Source: Marinilabiliaceae bacterium
GTDB lineage: Bacteria; Bacteroidota; Bacteroidia; Bacteroidales; Marinilabiliaceae
Reading direction: 5' to 3'
NCBI GenBank assembly: GCA_029933425.1
Contig: JAOZOF010000009.1
Location: 1 to 35,033, forward strand
DNA: 35,033 nt
The position numbers and the translations under genes are program-made. Position 1 is the stretch's first letter; each line of letters opens with the position of its first letter. Below are positions 9,183 through 18,932 of the stretch, in pieces. Below the pieces are notes generated by a model, which saw only the letters and a list, made by a program, of their open reading frames with translations, had not been told where the DNA came from and made no database searches.

Positions 9183-11240
9183 TCATTTAATCTTTATCAA
9201 TTCAATATCATCAAACATCAACCATTCATTAGCAGGAGAATCTGTGTAAAACCCTAAAACACTTTCATTACTTTTAATTTGAATGTTTTCTATTGATATT
9301 TTTCTCCACGTATCAATCTTCTTAATATCATAAGTTAACTTTTCCCCCTCATTTATTTCAATAAATATCTGTGCAACATTTTGATTTCCACTGCTTTTTA
9401 CATATGCGGAAAAATTATACGTACCCTCATGGATATTTGAAATTTTCTGATATGCAGTTACTTCATAGTCAACACTGAAAGACAAAATACCACATAAATC
9501 ACTATTGTCCCCCCCCTCTTTTGACACAAAAGCATAGTACATATTAATATCATTGTTATCGTTAATTGTGGTGTGCCAACCTATCGGCCGGTGTCTTTTG
9601 GTTTGATTTATTTCAAACCCAGGATTAAAGACCAGATTATCACCCATATCAACTCTTGTCTTTTCATAATCAACGTGTTTTCCCGTTACAAGTACTTCTT
9701 TAAAAACATCTAGTCTCACTCTTTCTACAGAACCATCATCAGCCAAGCTAGGGCAAAGCCATCCAGACTCGGTCTGCGAATCCCAGTCAAATACAGTTAA
9801 AATTTGTGCTTCACATGATTCTGGATTGTCTATCACATAATCAAGAGCTTCTTGCAAGCCTTTTCTCATCTCGTCAGGTTTCAATAAGGGTTTATCAACA
9901 CCCCAAACTGCTGCGGTTCTCTCGGAAGCAGCAATACAACCGTCATTTGCTCCTCGCTCGCCGCCAAAATAAGGTGGGTTATCAAGTCTGGTAGAATCAT
10001 TCATTCCTGTTCCAAAGTTTGGCACAATCTTTAATTTATCATTATTTGCATAATAATCCCAAATATCTGCAATAAAACCATTCGTACCATTGTATTCTGA
10101 TCTGGCATCGGCACCTAATGTTGCTGGTTTTCCCCAGAATGCATCAATAATGTAAGGATTGTTAAAACCCGCATCAATAACTGTCTTGCGAAGTATTTCT
10201 AAATTAGCTTCACTAATAGTATTAATAGTATAAAACACAGGTCTGTTATCAAACACTGTTACATAATTTGGTTTCGCCATATATGTAGTTAAACGCTGAC
10301 AATACTCTTCCCACGTTTCAACAAGCGAAGTTTCTCCAGGTTTTCTAAATTTTGTTGGATGCCACAGTTCTAAACAAAATCCAATATCTGTATAATTTGA
10401 CAAGGTGAAATACTGATCAATAGCCCATGTATGTGGACTGTCTTTTTCTCCCATTAGCCAGATAAAGAAATCAATTCCACCATCTATGGCATACTCAATT
10501 TCCTGTTCAAGTGCTTCATTATCGGCATAAACAATTATAGAACGATGATTTTCGGGGCTGTCTGAATTTATCTGTAGATTCTCAGAATGACTTTCTGTTT
10601 TGCTGAAATCAATACATTCATCAATAAACATATTTTTCCATCCGTCATAAGGAGAATTAGAATAATTTATTTCAACTCTGTTAATTTGTGGTGAAGCAGC
10701 AACGTTCTCTTCATTATTCCATTGAATTTTCAAATAATTACCTCCTATATCAAAGAAACCAAAATATTGTACATTAACCCATTCTGGGTCATTGGGTTGC
10801 TTAATTTCATATACTGCTTTCCTTAAAACTTCGGTATCGTTCTCAGGTGGGGAACCAATAAGATTCCAATCTTTTCCGTTCTCTGACACATATAAAATAA
10901 GATCATTGCAAATATCATGTTCAACTTCAGGATCATAAGTGGTATAAATACAATAACCCTGTATGTTTTCGTCAACTTTATAAATTATCTCCTCTTTGGT
11001 ATTTGTTGTTCTAACAAAACGGTCTTGATCATTTTTCTTTTCTGTAAAAAAAGGTCTTAGATGTTTCCACTTTTCAGGAATAAATGCAGCTTGATCATAA
11101 ATCCTCTTGGCTCCAACTCCAAAAGGAGAATATTTACTTACACCAACTTTTACTCCTTTTTTGTTATCATTCACTAATTTTTCTTGTCCGTTACACGCAA
11201 AAACGAGTAGTGTTAATAAAAATACTAATATTTTATTCAT
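9183..11240 (-). CDS. GH99-like/WbsX-like putative glycosidase with N-terminal discoidin-like region and C-terminal CBM-like domain, lipoprotein
   Basis: 685 aa; lipobox LLVFACNGQ; YDGWKNMFIDECIDF...GIDFFIWLMGE...YVTVFDNRPVFYT resembles GH99-like proteins; NPGFEINQTKRHRPIGW...YNFSAYVKSS...WLMFDDIELIKI resembles a beta-sandwich CBM. Confidence 0.5.
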   Translation of the reverse strand: MNKILVFLLTLLVFACNGQEKLVNDNKKGVKVGVSKYSPFGVGAKRIYDQAAFIPEKWKHLRPFFTEKKNDQDRFVRTTNTKEEIIYKVDENIQGYCIYTTYDPEVEHDICNDLILYVSENGKDWNLIGSPPENDTEVLRKAVYEIKQPNDPEWVNVQYFGFFDIGGNYLKIQWNNEENVAASPQINRVEINYSNSPYDGWKNMFIDECIDFSKTESHSENLQINSDSPENHRSIIVYADNEALEQEIEYAIDGGIDFFIWLMGEKDSPHTWAIDQYFTLSNYTDIGFCLELWHPTKFRKPGETSLVETWEEYCQRLTTYMAKPNYVTVFDNRPVFYTINTISEANLEILRKTVIDAGFNNPYIIDAFWGKPATLGADARSEYNGTNGFIADIWDYYANNDKLKIVPNFGTGMNDSTRLDNPPYFGGERGANDGCIAASERTAAVWGVDKPLLKPDEMRKGLQEALDYVIDNPESCEAQILTVFDWDSQTESGWLCPSLADDGSVERVRLDVFKEVLVTGKHVDYEKTRVDMGDNLVFNPGFEINQTKRHRPIGWHTTINDNNDINMYYAFVSKEGGDNSDLCGILSFSVDYEVTAYQKISNIHEGTYNFSAYVKSSGNQNVAQIFIEINEGEKLTYDIKKIDTWRKISIENIQIKSNESVLGFYTDSPANEWLMFDDIELIKIK

Positions 11241-11317
11241 TGTTTGTATGTTATTATTTAAGAAATATTCTTTTTCGTATTAATAATTCCTAAGTCTTTT
11301 AATTTAATTTATTGAGT

Positions 11318-12622
11318 TTAATTTTCTTTTGCAATTTCCAAAATAACAGATCCTCCCGGTTTTAACACCCATTCATCACCAGCATTCCCTCCTTGTATTG
11401 ACGTAGCGTCAATCAATGTAAAAATTTCTTTGACCTTCATATCAGAAGATAGCTTAACTGCAAACTCGGTTGTTTTATCCCAGTTGCTGTTAGATATAAC
11501 AACACGGCTAAGGTTATCTTTCGAAAATGTTCCGATAACAAGATTGGCATTTTTTCCAATTGGTGTAACTAATGGAGAGTTGCCTCCTTCAAGCATTTCT
11601 CCATTCTCATAACGGGCTACATTGGTATTCTTCCAGCCATCGAGCCCGCGCCCTGCTTTGCGCAAGTATAAATTTGCCTCGCGTACATAATCATAAACTT
11701 TAGTACGGTTACCATCTTTATCAATCATTGCATTATAATGTTGCTCTATAAATGGAGCAGCAGCTCCATCTTCCTGAGGCAGTCCCTGATCGGGTGCCGG
11801 AGTCCAGCAACTAAACCAACCATACCCTCGTGCACCATAAGCTAATGCAGTATTTACCTGCCAAAGAATTTCTGCCCTGTTTGGTACACGCAAATAATTT
11901 TTTATTCCTTCGCTTTGAATAAATAACATAAAAGGGATTTTTGCATTTTTTGACTCTTCCCGAACAATTTTTAAATCGTTGAACCAACCGTCTTTTCTTG
12001 TTAACTCTTCTTTAAACGGGTAATAATCATAAGAAAGAAAAGTTGGTTTAACAATGTTAATATATGCTTGAACATATTTTCTGAAACCATCGATGCCTAG
12101 TTGTTCATTGTTTGCAAAAGATGGGAAGATATTAATTAGTGGCTCGTGTTTTGGATCTTCGGATCTGAAAACTTCACAAAAATCTCTTAACGTAGGGAAC
12201 AATTCAGCACTTGGTTCATCCTTTATTAAATATGCTGCCAAGGCCGTATGATCTTTATAATCACTTACAATCTCTTTTATAACAGCAGTATCAACAGGTA
12301 TGTCTGATTTTAATACAAACGGGTTAAGACGTAAATCGATTGGAATGATTTTTATTCCAACTTTTTGTGCAAGATTTAATGCTTTGAAATGTTGTTCAGC
12401 AGTGAAGGTTCCGTTGGCGGGAGCCAGAACATCAATACCTGCATCAGCAATTTCCTTGTAACGTTGTTCATTTACTTCATCAAGTGGTGGTCCACAATAG
12501 GCAAAAATTTTGAATTCGTCTAATAATCCGGTTTTCTCTTGTTTCCTTTTTTCCGACGTACAACTTATACTAAGTATAATAAGAATTAAAGGTATAAAAA
12601 ACTTCTCTTTACTTTTCATCAT
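11318..12622 (-). CDS. Putative (beta/alpha)8-barrel glycoside hydrolase-like lipoprotein
   Basis: 434 aa; lipobox ILSISCTSEK; AAYLIKDEPSAELFPTL (KDEP) and periodic barrel-like segments, ending in a beta-rich C-terminus. Confidence 0.5.
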   Translation of the reverse strand: MMKSKEKFFIPLILIILSISCTSEKRKQEKTGLLDEFKIFAYCGPPLDEVNEQRYKEIADAGIDVLAPANGTFTAEQHFKALNLAQKVGIKIIPIDLRLNPFVLKSDIPVDTAVIKEIVSDYKDHTALAAYLIKDEPSAELFPTLRDFCEVFRSEDPKHEPLINIFPSFANNEQLGIDGFRKYVQAYINIVKPTFLSYDYYPFKEELTRKDGWFNDLKIVREESKNAKIPFMLFIQSEGIKNYLRVPNRAEILWQVNTALAYGARGYGWFSCWTPAPDQGLPQEDGAAAPFIEQHYNAMIDKDGNRTKVYDYVREANLYLRKAGRGLDGWKNTNVARYENGEMLEGGNSPLVTPIGKNANLVIGTFSKDNLSRVVISNSNWDKTTEFAVKLSSDMKVKEIFTLIDATSIQGGNAGDEWVLKPGGSVILEIAKEN

Positions 12623-12643
12623 ATATTTATTTATTATTCACAG

Positions 12644-13522
12644 TTAGTCATCCCAACCATATTTCAGGCCTCCTTCAATTTTCTCGTTCTGATAATCATG
12701 TAATCCCCATGCAAACCAACCACCATCACCCCACCATTGTGCACGGCCATATTTGATATTTTCACCATTAGGTTCTTCGGTTTCAGCGTCCATATCTCCA
12801 CTTCCGTGAACCCAACCAGAATTGTCATCCCACCATACTTCTTCCTGCTTAACAGTTAAACGTTTTTTAGGTCCATCTCCCTGCCACATCGGATTTTCTT
12901 TTTCAACAAAAGGAGTAACAGTATGCTCCCAATAGGCTCTGTTCATAACAATTCCTGTAAAAGGATGAATAATGTCATGCCAAACTTTCAAAACGTATTC
13001 TTCATCATAAAGGTCATATAACATGTATGGGTGTCCTCCTTCAGCACAAACATAGGTAATATCGAACTCTTGGCCTTTATTGTTAATAAGTATAACTTTT
13101 GTACCTTTTAATTTCGCTGTAATTTTACCATTATTATCACCATATCCATATAACCAAACAAAGTTATACCCGCTAACGCTATCGTGTTTTACTCCCCAAA
13201 CTTCCGTGCCTAACTGTTTAGAAAAAATATCCTTTGGTGCACCGGGATATCCCCATTGAACTCCAATTTCTTCTGTATTCTCCCGAAGGTTTGGGATTGT
13301 CTTCCACTGGGAATATAGTTCACCGGTTTTTATATTGGCTACCTGCCCGTTTTTCGCTTTATCTAAAGGGATAAAACGAGTTATATTGCCAAGTTTTTCG
13401 GTTCTCATCATTTTTGAATAATCGACTCCAACCGTAGGTTTATAATCCGGTGTTGTTTTATTATTCTTACATGCAATATTTACAATGATAAGTAATAATA
13501 ATAAGCTATAAGTTCTTTTCAT
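12644..13522 (-). CDS. Trp-rich lipoprotein of unknown family immediately downstream of SusD
   Basis: The ORF track starts at 13567, but ATG at 13522 (MKRTYSLLLLLIIVNIACKNNK) gives a lipoprotein signal. No family recognised. Confidence 0.7.
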   Translation of the reverse strand: MKRTYSLLLLLIIVNIACKNNKTTPDYKPTVGVDYSKMMRTEKLGNITRFIPLDKAKNGQVANIKTGELYSQWKTIPNLRENTEEIGVQWGYPGAPKDIFSKQLGTEVWGVKHDSVSGYNFVWLYGYGDNNGKITAKLKGTKVILINNKGQEFDITYVCAEGGHPYMLYDLYDEEYVLKVWHDIIHPFTGIVMNRAYWEHTVTPFVEKENPMWQGDGPKKRLTVKQEEVWWDDNSGWVHGSGDMDAETEEPNGENIKYGRAQWWGDGGWFAWGLHDYQNEKIEGGLKYGWDD

Positions 13523-13646
13523 TAGATTACTGATTATAAACAAGATTACAAATAAAGCTGTAACCAAATTATTTAAGAATAAGTTAAATTCAAGAATTGA
13601 ATCAAAAGAAAAAAAGAGGAAAGAATTTTAAGAAAAGAAATAAATT

Positions 13647-13722
13647 ATGCAAACCCTAAGTCGAAACAGATGAATAGGGAAGTTAACCCTAAAACACCTT
13701 TTTCGACTTTGAGATTTTGCAT
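13647..13722 (-). other. Long imperfect intercistronic stem-loop downstream of susD
   Basis: Arms ATGCAAACCCTAAGTCGAAA (13647-13666) and TTTCGACTTTGAGATTTTGCAT (13701-13722) are complementary apart from a mismatch and small bulge; inner TAGGG/CCCTA hairpin. Confidence 0.6.
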
Positions 13723-13764
13723 TACAGACTAACCTATGCGACTAGTTTTAGTTATCCATTAATA

Positions 13765-15447
13765 TTACTTCCATAAATCATGCTGTACAAGATTTTCATT
13801 ACGATCCAATTCGGTAGTTGGAATTGGGAATACCTCTAAACGAGGAGCATAAATATGTTCTCTAACAATACTTGGGAATTTAGGGAGGTCAATTTCGTTT
13901 ACTTTATTGTAAGCTTCTTCAAGTTGTCCCCAACGCACAACATTAAAATACCTCCAACCTTCAAAAGCAGTTTCCACTCGCCATTCGTGACGAATTATAT
14001 CAATGTATTCCTGTTGTCCCAATGCACCTTCGGCACCTTCAGCTTCTTCGATGCTTGGCATTCCTACACGTGCACGAACTGCATTAATTGAAGCATTAAC
14101 ATCCGGATCGGTATAATTACCACTCATTATCAGTGCTTCAGCTCTCATTAGTAATACATGTGCATATCTGAATACATAAAAGTCCATAGGTGAATCAAAC
14201 CTGTCATCTGAAGTGTTTGCTTCCTCTCTCCATTTTCTTACTGCATACCCTGTTGGTTCTGCCGCCATATCTGCTGCAGTAATAACCTGATCTATCCATA
14301 AAGCTCCCTCACCACAGACAGTCCCAACTAATCGTGGATCACGGTTTTCCCAAATATTATCAGGGTTATACAATGGATTCATAACTCCTGTTACCGGATC
14401 TTTAATTGGTTTCCCATCAGTGCAATAATAATCATCAACAAGGTTAGAGAGAGGATACAACCAGTAATTTCCAACCTGAGGTCCCCATGTTCCTACAAAA
14501 CTTGATCCATCGTCCTCAGGTCCACGAACAAAAGTAACCGGAAATATAACCTCATAGTTAATTTCACTTTCGGGCTTAAATAATTTCTCATAATTCCCAT
14601 GAAGAGCGAATGTGCCAATTTCCATTACATCTTCAGCATATTCTGCTGCTTTTTCGTAGGTTCCTCCATTGTCGATGTTAAACAAATTTGTTCTTGCCAA
14701 CAGAGCATATGCCGCACCTTGTGTTGCTCTTCCCCAGCCTTCTATTGAATTTGAACGCGGTAAATCATCAACACAATCCAGCAGATCACTTTGTATAAAG
14801 TCAACAATCTCTTTTCTTGAAGTTTTTTCAGGCATGTCTGTAGCTTCCTGTATCTCGGTTACCAGTGGAATATCATGAAACATGCTAACCATATCGGCAT
14901 AAAGTAAGGCTCTTACAAATTTTGCTTCTGCTATTAATCGTTTTGAAACTTCAGGAGATATTTGCTCCTCTGTCATTTCGCCAATCCTAAAAATTGTTTC
15001 ATTGCATCGGGCTATTCCTTTGTAAAACGCAATCCATGTCATTTGAAAATACCAGGTATCAGGAGCCACATTGTTCCTTACAAACCATTCATATTGTTGC
15101 CAATTCCAACGATATACAGCATTATCTGCAATTCCATCCAGATGTATTCCTAAACTTGCAGTCCAATGGGGGCCATTATAAACAAAGTTTTTTTGCAAAA
15201 TATCATAGCACCCCATAACACCCATTGTAGCATCCTTTTCTGTTTTCCAGAAATTACCTGAAGCTAATGAATTTAATTGCTGCTTATCCAGAAAATCATC
15301 TGAACAACTAAACGAGATAAGAAGTAAAAGAGCAATTAAAGAGTTGACTATAGTTCTCCCGTAGTTAATCTTTTTAAGAGAACTAATACGCTGCACAAAT
15401 TTACTTTTGTACAACTCAATATTTTTAAAACGAGATATATTATTCAT
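13765..15447 (-). CDS. susD: SusD/RagB family glycan-binding outer membrane lipoprotein
   Basis: 560 aa; FSCSDDFLDKQ, WKTEKDATMGVMGCYDIL, RAEALIMSGNY, IRHEWRVETAFEGWRYFNVVRWGQ are typical of SusD. Confidence 0.97.
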   Translation of the reverse strand: MNNISRFKNIELYKSKFVQRISSLKKINYGRTIVNSLIALLLLISFSCSDDFLDKQQLNSLASGNFWKTEKDATMGVMGCYDILQKNFVYNGPHWTASLGIHLDGIADNAVYRWNWQQYEWFVRNNVAPDTWYFQMTWIAFYKGIARCNETIFRIGEMTEEQISPEVSKRLIAEAKFVRALLYADMVSMFHDIPLVTEIQEATDMPEKTSRKEIVDFIQSDLLDCVDDLPRSNSIEGWGRATQGAAYALLARTNLFNIDNGGTYEKAAEYAEDVMEIGTFALHGNYEKLFKPESEINYEVIFPVTFVRGPEDDGSSFVGTWGPQVGNYWLYPLSNLVDDYYCTDGKPIKDPVTGVMNPLYNPDNIWENRDPRLVGTVCGEGALWIDQVITAADMAAEPTGYAVRKWREEANTSDDRFDSPMDFYVFRYAHVLLMRAEALIMSGNYTDPDVNASINAVRARVGMPSIEEAEGAEGALGQQEYIDIIRHEWRVETAFEGWRYFNVVRWGQLEEAYNKVNEIDLPKFPSIVREHIYAPRLEVFPIPTTELDRNENLVQHDLWK

Positions 15448-15458
15448 ATTCTTATTTT

Positions 15459-18400
15459 TTAAAAGTTTAGATTAATGCCTAATGAATATACTTTTGTTTG
15501 TGGAAAACTACGTTCCCTCATATCTACAGTAGGCTTCTCCGGATCAAAATCAACTACCTTAGTAAAAGTAAGAAGATTTGTTCCTGAAAAATACAACCTT
15601 ACTGACTTGAGCCCAATATCTGAAATTATTCGTTCAGGAAAAGTATAACCCAGCTCTAAATTCTTCAAACGCAAATATGAGCCGTCTTCAATCCAAAACG
15701 AGGACCAACCATTCCATAAGTTATTAGCCAAATTACCCCATCTAGGCCACGAGCCATCGGTATAAGTTGCAGTATTTACATCTAACACTCTGGTGGTAAA
15801 ATTCATATTGGTTTCGAGAACGTCGGTATTCATAGAATTAAATGTGGTAACATCTGAAACACCTTGCCAAAAACATGAGAAATCAATGCCCCTCCAATCA
15901 AACGATATGTTAAATGAATAGGTAAGCTCAGGGAACGGACTGCCAAGATGAGTTCGGTCATATTGAGTATCAATTACACCATCAGGAACTCCATCAGGCC
16001 CGCTAATGTCTTTATATTTAATATCTCCTGGACGGGCATAAACTCCAAACTGCATCTGACTTTGTGCATCGGCTTCATCTTTAAAAAATCCATCAGCAAT
16101 CAAGCCATAGAAATCATTCATGGGATAACCCAATTCATTAATTGAATGACCACTTATTGATGGCTCTAATCCGCCAAAATCGGTTATCTTATTTGCTATT
16201 TTAGAGATATTACCTGAGATTGAATAATTGAATTCCCCTACATTGTCAACAAAACTTAAGCTAACCTCAAATCCTTTATTTTCAACAGCTCCAACATTTT
16301 GCAATGGACCTACTTCGAAACCCGATGTATACGGAACCGGTAATCGCATTAGAATGTCTTTAGTTGTTTTGTTAAATGCATCAACTGTTAATGCCAGTTT
16401 ATTTTTAAAGAAATTGATATCTAACCCAACATTAGCTATCGTCGTTGTTTCCCATCCAATGTTTGGATTGGTAAGGGAACTAACTGATACTCCCGGCATT
16501 AGTACATTCCCTACAGTATAATCAGCTCCCGTAGATAAAGTTGACTGGAATGCATAATCTCCAATCTCCTGATTACCAAGCACACCCCAGCTACCTCTTA
16601 ATTTAATTACTGATACAGGTCCTATATTTTGCATAAAAGATTCATTTGAAAGTATCCATGCGCCTGAAAATGCAGGGAAAACTCCATAACGGCTTGACTT
16701 TGGGAATCGTGAAGAACCATCAGCCCTAACATTTGCCTCTAACAAATACCTGTCGTAAAGAGAATAGTTTAACCTTCCGAAAAATGATTGCAAACTTGAT
16801 TCTACAGAATATCCTGTAACATCTTTGTCGTTAACACCGGCACTAAGTACATAAATCTCGTCATTGGGAAAATCTTTTACACTACCTGAAAAATCATCGT
16901 GCCTATATGTTTTAATTGAGTGACCGGCAAGAAATTTAAATTTGTTATTTTCGTTAAGATCAAATTTATAAGTAAAAATATTTTCATTTTGAAAAGCTTT
17001 ATCAAGTCCGGAAGCATTCATTGCCTGATTATGGTCGTTTTTCAAAAGTAAAATGTCTTCAGGTGTATACAATGCCCATGATGAAATAAATAATTCATGT
17101 CGATAAAAGGAAATTGTTCCTGATACTGTCGTCTTAAATGTCAGATTCTTTGCTAAATCAAATTCGGCATATCCTCTACTTGTACAAGTATATCCATCAC
17201 TGAAATTATGATTAAGGTCAAAAGAATAATCCGGATTTGGTGCAGGATTCATATTACGAAAAACAGACCCATCTGCAGCTCCATATTTTCCTGTAGTAGA
17301 GTATCTTACAGGAACAGTAGGTTTATAATGAATAACTCCGTCATATTGATTAACAGGAGTATAATTTACATGTTTATTAACAAAACTCATATTTAAGCCG
17401 GCTCTAAACCAGTCAGTAACATCTGCATCAACATTAGCCCTTGTGTTTATTTGCCTGTTCGAAGCTTCATGTATCACTCCCTGCTGATCTAAAAACTGTG
17501 AGGAGATTAAATACTTTACTTTTTTGGTACCTCCACTTAACGAAACATATGCTTTATGCATAGGGGCAATACGGTAAACTTCCTTTAGCCAATCAGTATT
17601 TGCCCAATGGTCAGGATCGGAACCATCTCTCATTTTAGCGATCTCATCAGGATAGTAATAGTAATCTTTGCCTTTCCCCGACTCTTCGCCGATTAAATTC
17701 CATGTTTCTGCCCAAGTGGGAGAATCAAGTAGATCAAGCTTGAGCACACGATCCTGCATTCCATAATTATATTGAACAGAAACTGTAGGTGCACCTGTTT
17801 TACCACGCTTAGTAGTAACAAGTATCACACCGTTAGCTGCCCTTACTCCATAAATAGATGCCGAAGCTGCATCCTTCAAAACAGAAACACTTTCAATATC
17901 GCTTGGAGATAACAAAGCCAGATTGCCTTCAACCCCATCTATTAAAACTAAAGGATTATTATTATTAAATGACCCTAATCCACGTATTGTAATTCTCACA
18001 TCTTCAGAGCCTGGTGCTGGAGAAAGGGACCGTACCGTAACCCCGGCCATTTCCCCTTGCAAAAGGGATGCTGTATTGGCTGCTGGTCTCGTACTTAGTT
18101 TGTCAAATTTAACAGAAGAAACGGAACCTGTTAAATTGGCTTTTTTCTGACTACCATAACCAATAGATACAACTTCATCAAGCCCAATATTTTCCATTTG
18201 CATAGTCACATTAATTGTTGTTTGATTACCAACAACGATCTCCTGAGTTCTCATTCCGATAAACGAATATCGCAAAACTGCTCCATCCGGAATATTAGAT
18301 AAGGAATATTTGCCATTAACATCTGTTATTGTTCCGTTTGTTGTGCCAACAATTACAACAGTAACACCAGGAATAGGGTTTCCCGCCTCATCGGTTACAA

Positions 18401-18827
18401 CCCCTACAACTACCTTTTGCTGGGCAATCATTTTGCTTACTACTTCCCTGTTTGAAAGGACAATTTGCCGGTTATAAACCGTGTATGCAATATCCTTTCC
18501 TCTAAGTAGCTTGTCAAGAATTGAACTAATAGACTCATTTTCAACATTAACATCTACCTTTTGTTCAACATTTACTTGATCTTTACTGTAAATGAAGAAA
18601 AATTCTGATTCAGATTCAATCTTCTCCAATACATTTTCTAGTCGTTTGTTGTTCATGTTCAAAGAAAGCCTGGCAGACTGAGAATACAAATCAACTGCCA
18701 TAACTTGTACTATGCCAACAAATAAGAAAAAAGCAGTAATCCGTGCCATTCTAAATAGTTTTTTTAAGGCAGAACTTTCCTTAGCGGAAAAATTTCGTTG
18801 TGCCTTCATTTTACGATTTTTTTTCAT
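15459..18827 (-). CDS. susC: SusC/RagA TonB-dependent transporter with N-terminal STN signalling domain
   Basis: 1122 aa; STN region (LENVLEKIESESEFFFIYSKDQV...), carboxypeptidase-like GVVTDEAGNPIPGVTVVIVGTTNGTITDVNGKYSL, plug LVLIDGVEGNL...YGVRAANGVILVTTKRG. Confidence 0.97.
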   Translation of the reverse strand: MKKNRKMKAQRNFSAKESSALKKLFRMARITAFFLFVGIVQVMAVDLYSQSARLSLNMNNKRLENVLEKIESESEFFFIYSKDQVNVEQKVDVNVENESISSILDKLLRGKDIAYTVYNRQIVLSNREVVSKMIAQQKVVVGVVTDEAGNPIPGVTVVIVGTTNGTITDVNGKYSLSNIPDGAVLRYSFIGMRTQEIVVGNQTTINVTMQMENIGLDEVVSIGYGSQKKANLTGSVSSVKFDKLSTRPAANTASLLQGEMAGVTVRSLSPAPGSEDVRITIRGLGSFNNNNPLVLIDGVEGNLALLSPSDIESVSVLKDAASASIYGVRAANGVILVTTKRGKTGAPTVSVQYNYGMQDRVLKLDLLDSPTWAETWNLIGEESGKGKDYYYYPDEIAKMRDGSDPDHWANTDWLKEVYRIAPMHKAYVSLSGGTKKVKYLISSQFLDQQGVIHEASNRQINTRANVDADVTDWFRAGLNMSFVNKHVNYTPVNQYDGVIHYKPTVPVRYSTTGKYGAADGSVFRNMNPAPNPDYSFDLNHNFSDGYTCTSRGYAEFDLAKNLTFKTTVSGTISFYRHELFISSWALYTPEDILLLKNDHNQAMNASGLDKAFQNENIFTYKFDLNENNKFKFLAGHSIKTYRHDDFSGSVKDFPNDEIYVLSAGVNDKDVTGYSVESSLQSFFGRLNYSLYDRYLLEANVRADGSSRFPKSSRYGVFPAFSGAWILSNESFMQNIGPVSVIKLRGSWGVLGNQEIGDYAFQSTLSTGADYTVGNVLMPGVSVSSLTNPNIGWETTTIANVGLDINFFKNKLALTVDAFNKTTKDILMRLPVPYTSGFEVGPLQNVGAVENKGFEVSLSFVDNVGEFNYSISGNISKIANKITDFGGLEPSISGHSINELGYPMNDFYGLIADGFFKDEADAQSQMQFGVYARPGDIKYKDISGPDGVPDGVIDTQYDRTHLGSPFPELTYSFNISFDWRGIDFSCFWQGVSDVTTFNSMNTDVLETNMNFTTRVLDVNTATYTDGSWPRWGNLANNLWNGWSSFWIEDGSYLRLKNLELGYTFPERIISDIGLKSVRLYFSGTNLLTFTKVVDFDPEKPTVDMRERSFPQTKVYSLGINLNF

Positions 18828-18882
18828 AAATTTACCGTGTTTGAGTGAATAAATAGTTTAATTGTCTCGCTCTGCAATTATG

Positions 18883-18909
18883 CAGGAAAGTGCTGGTACC
18901 ACTTTCCTG
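18883..18909 (-). other. Perfect 10-bp stem hairpin in the fecR-susC intergenic region
   Basis: CAGGAAAGTG-ctggtac-CACTTTCCTG (plus strand), flanked by ATGC/GCAT. Confidence 0.65.
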
Positions 18910-18932
18910 TTTTGCATTTTTTCAGAGTATTT

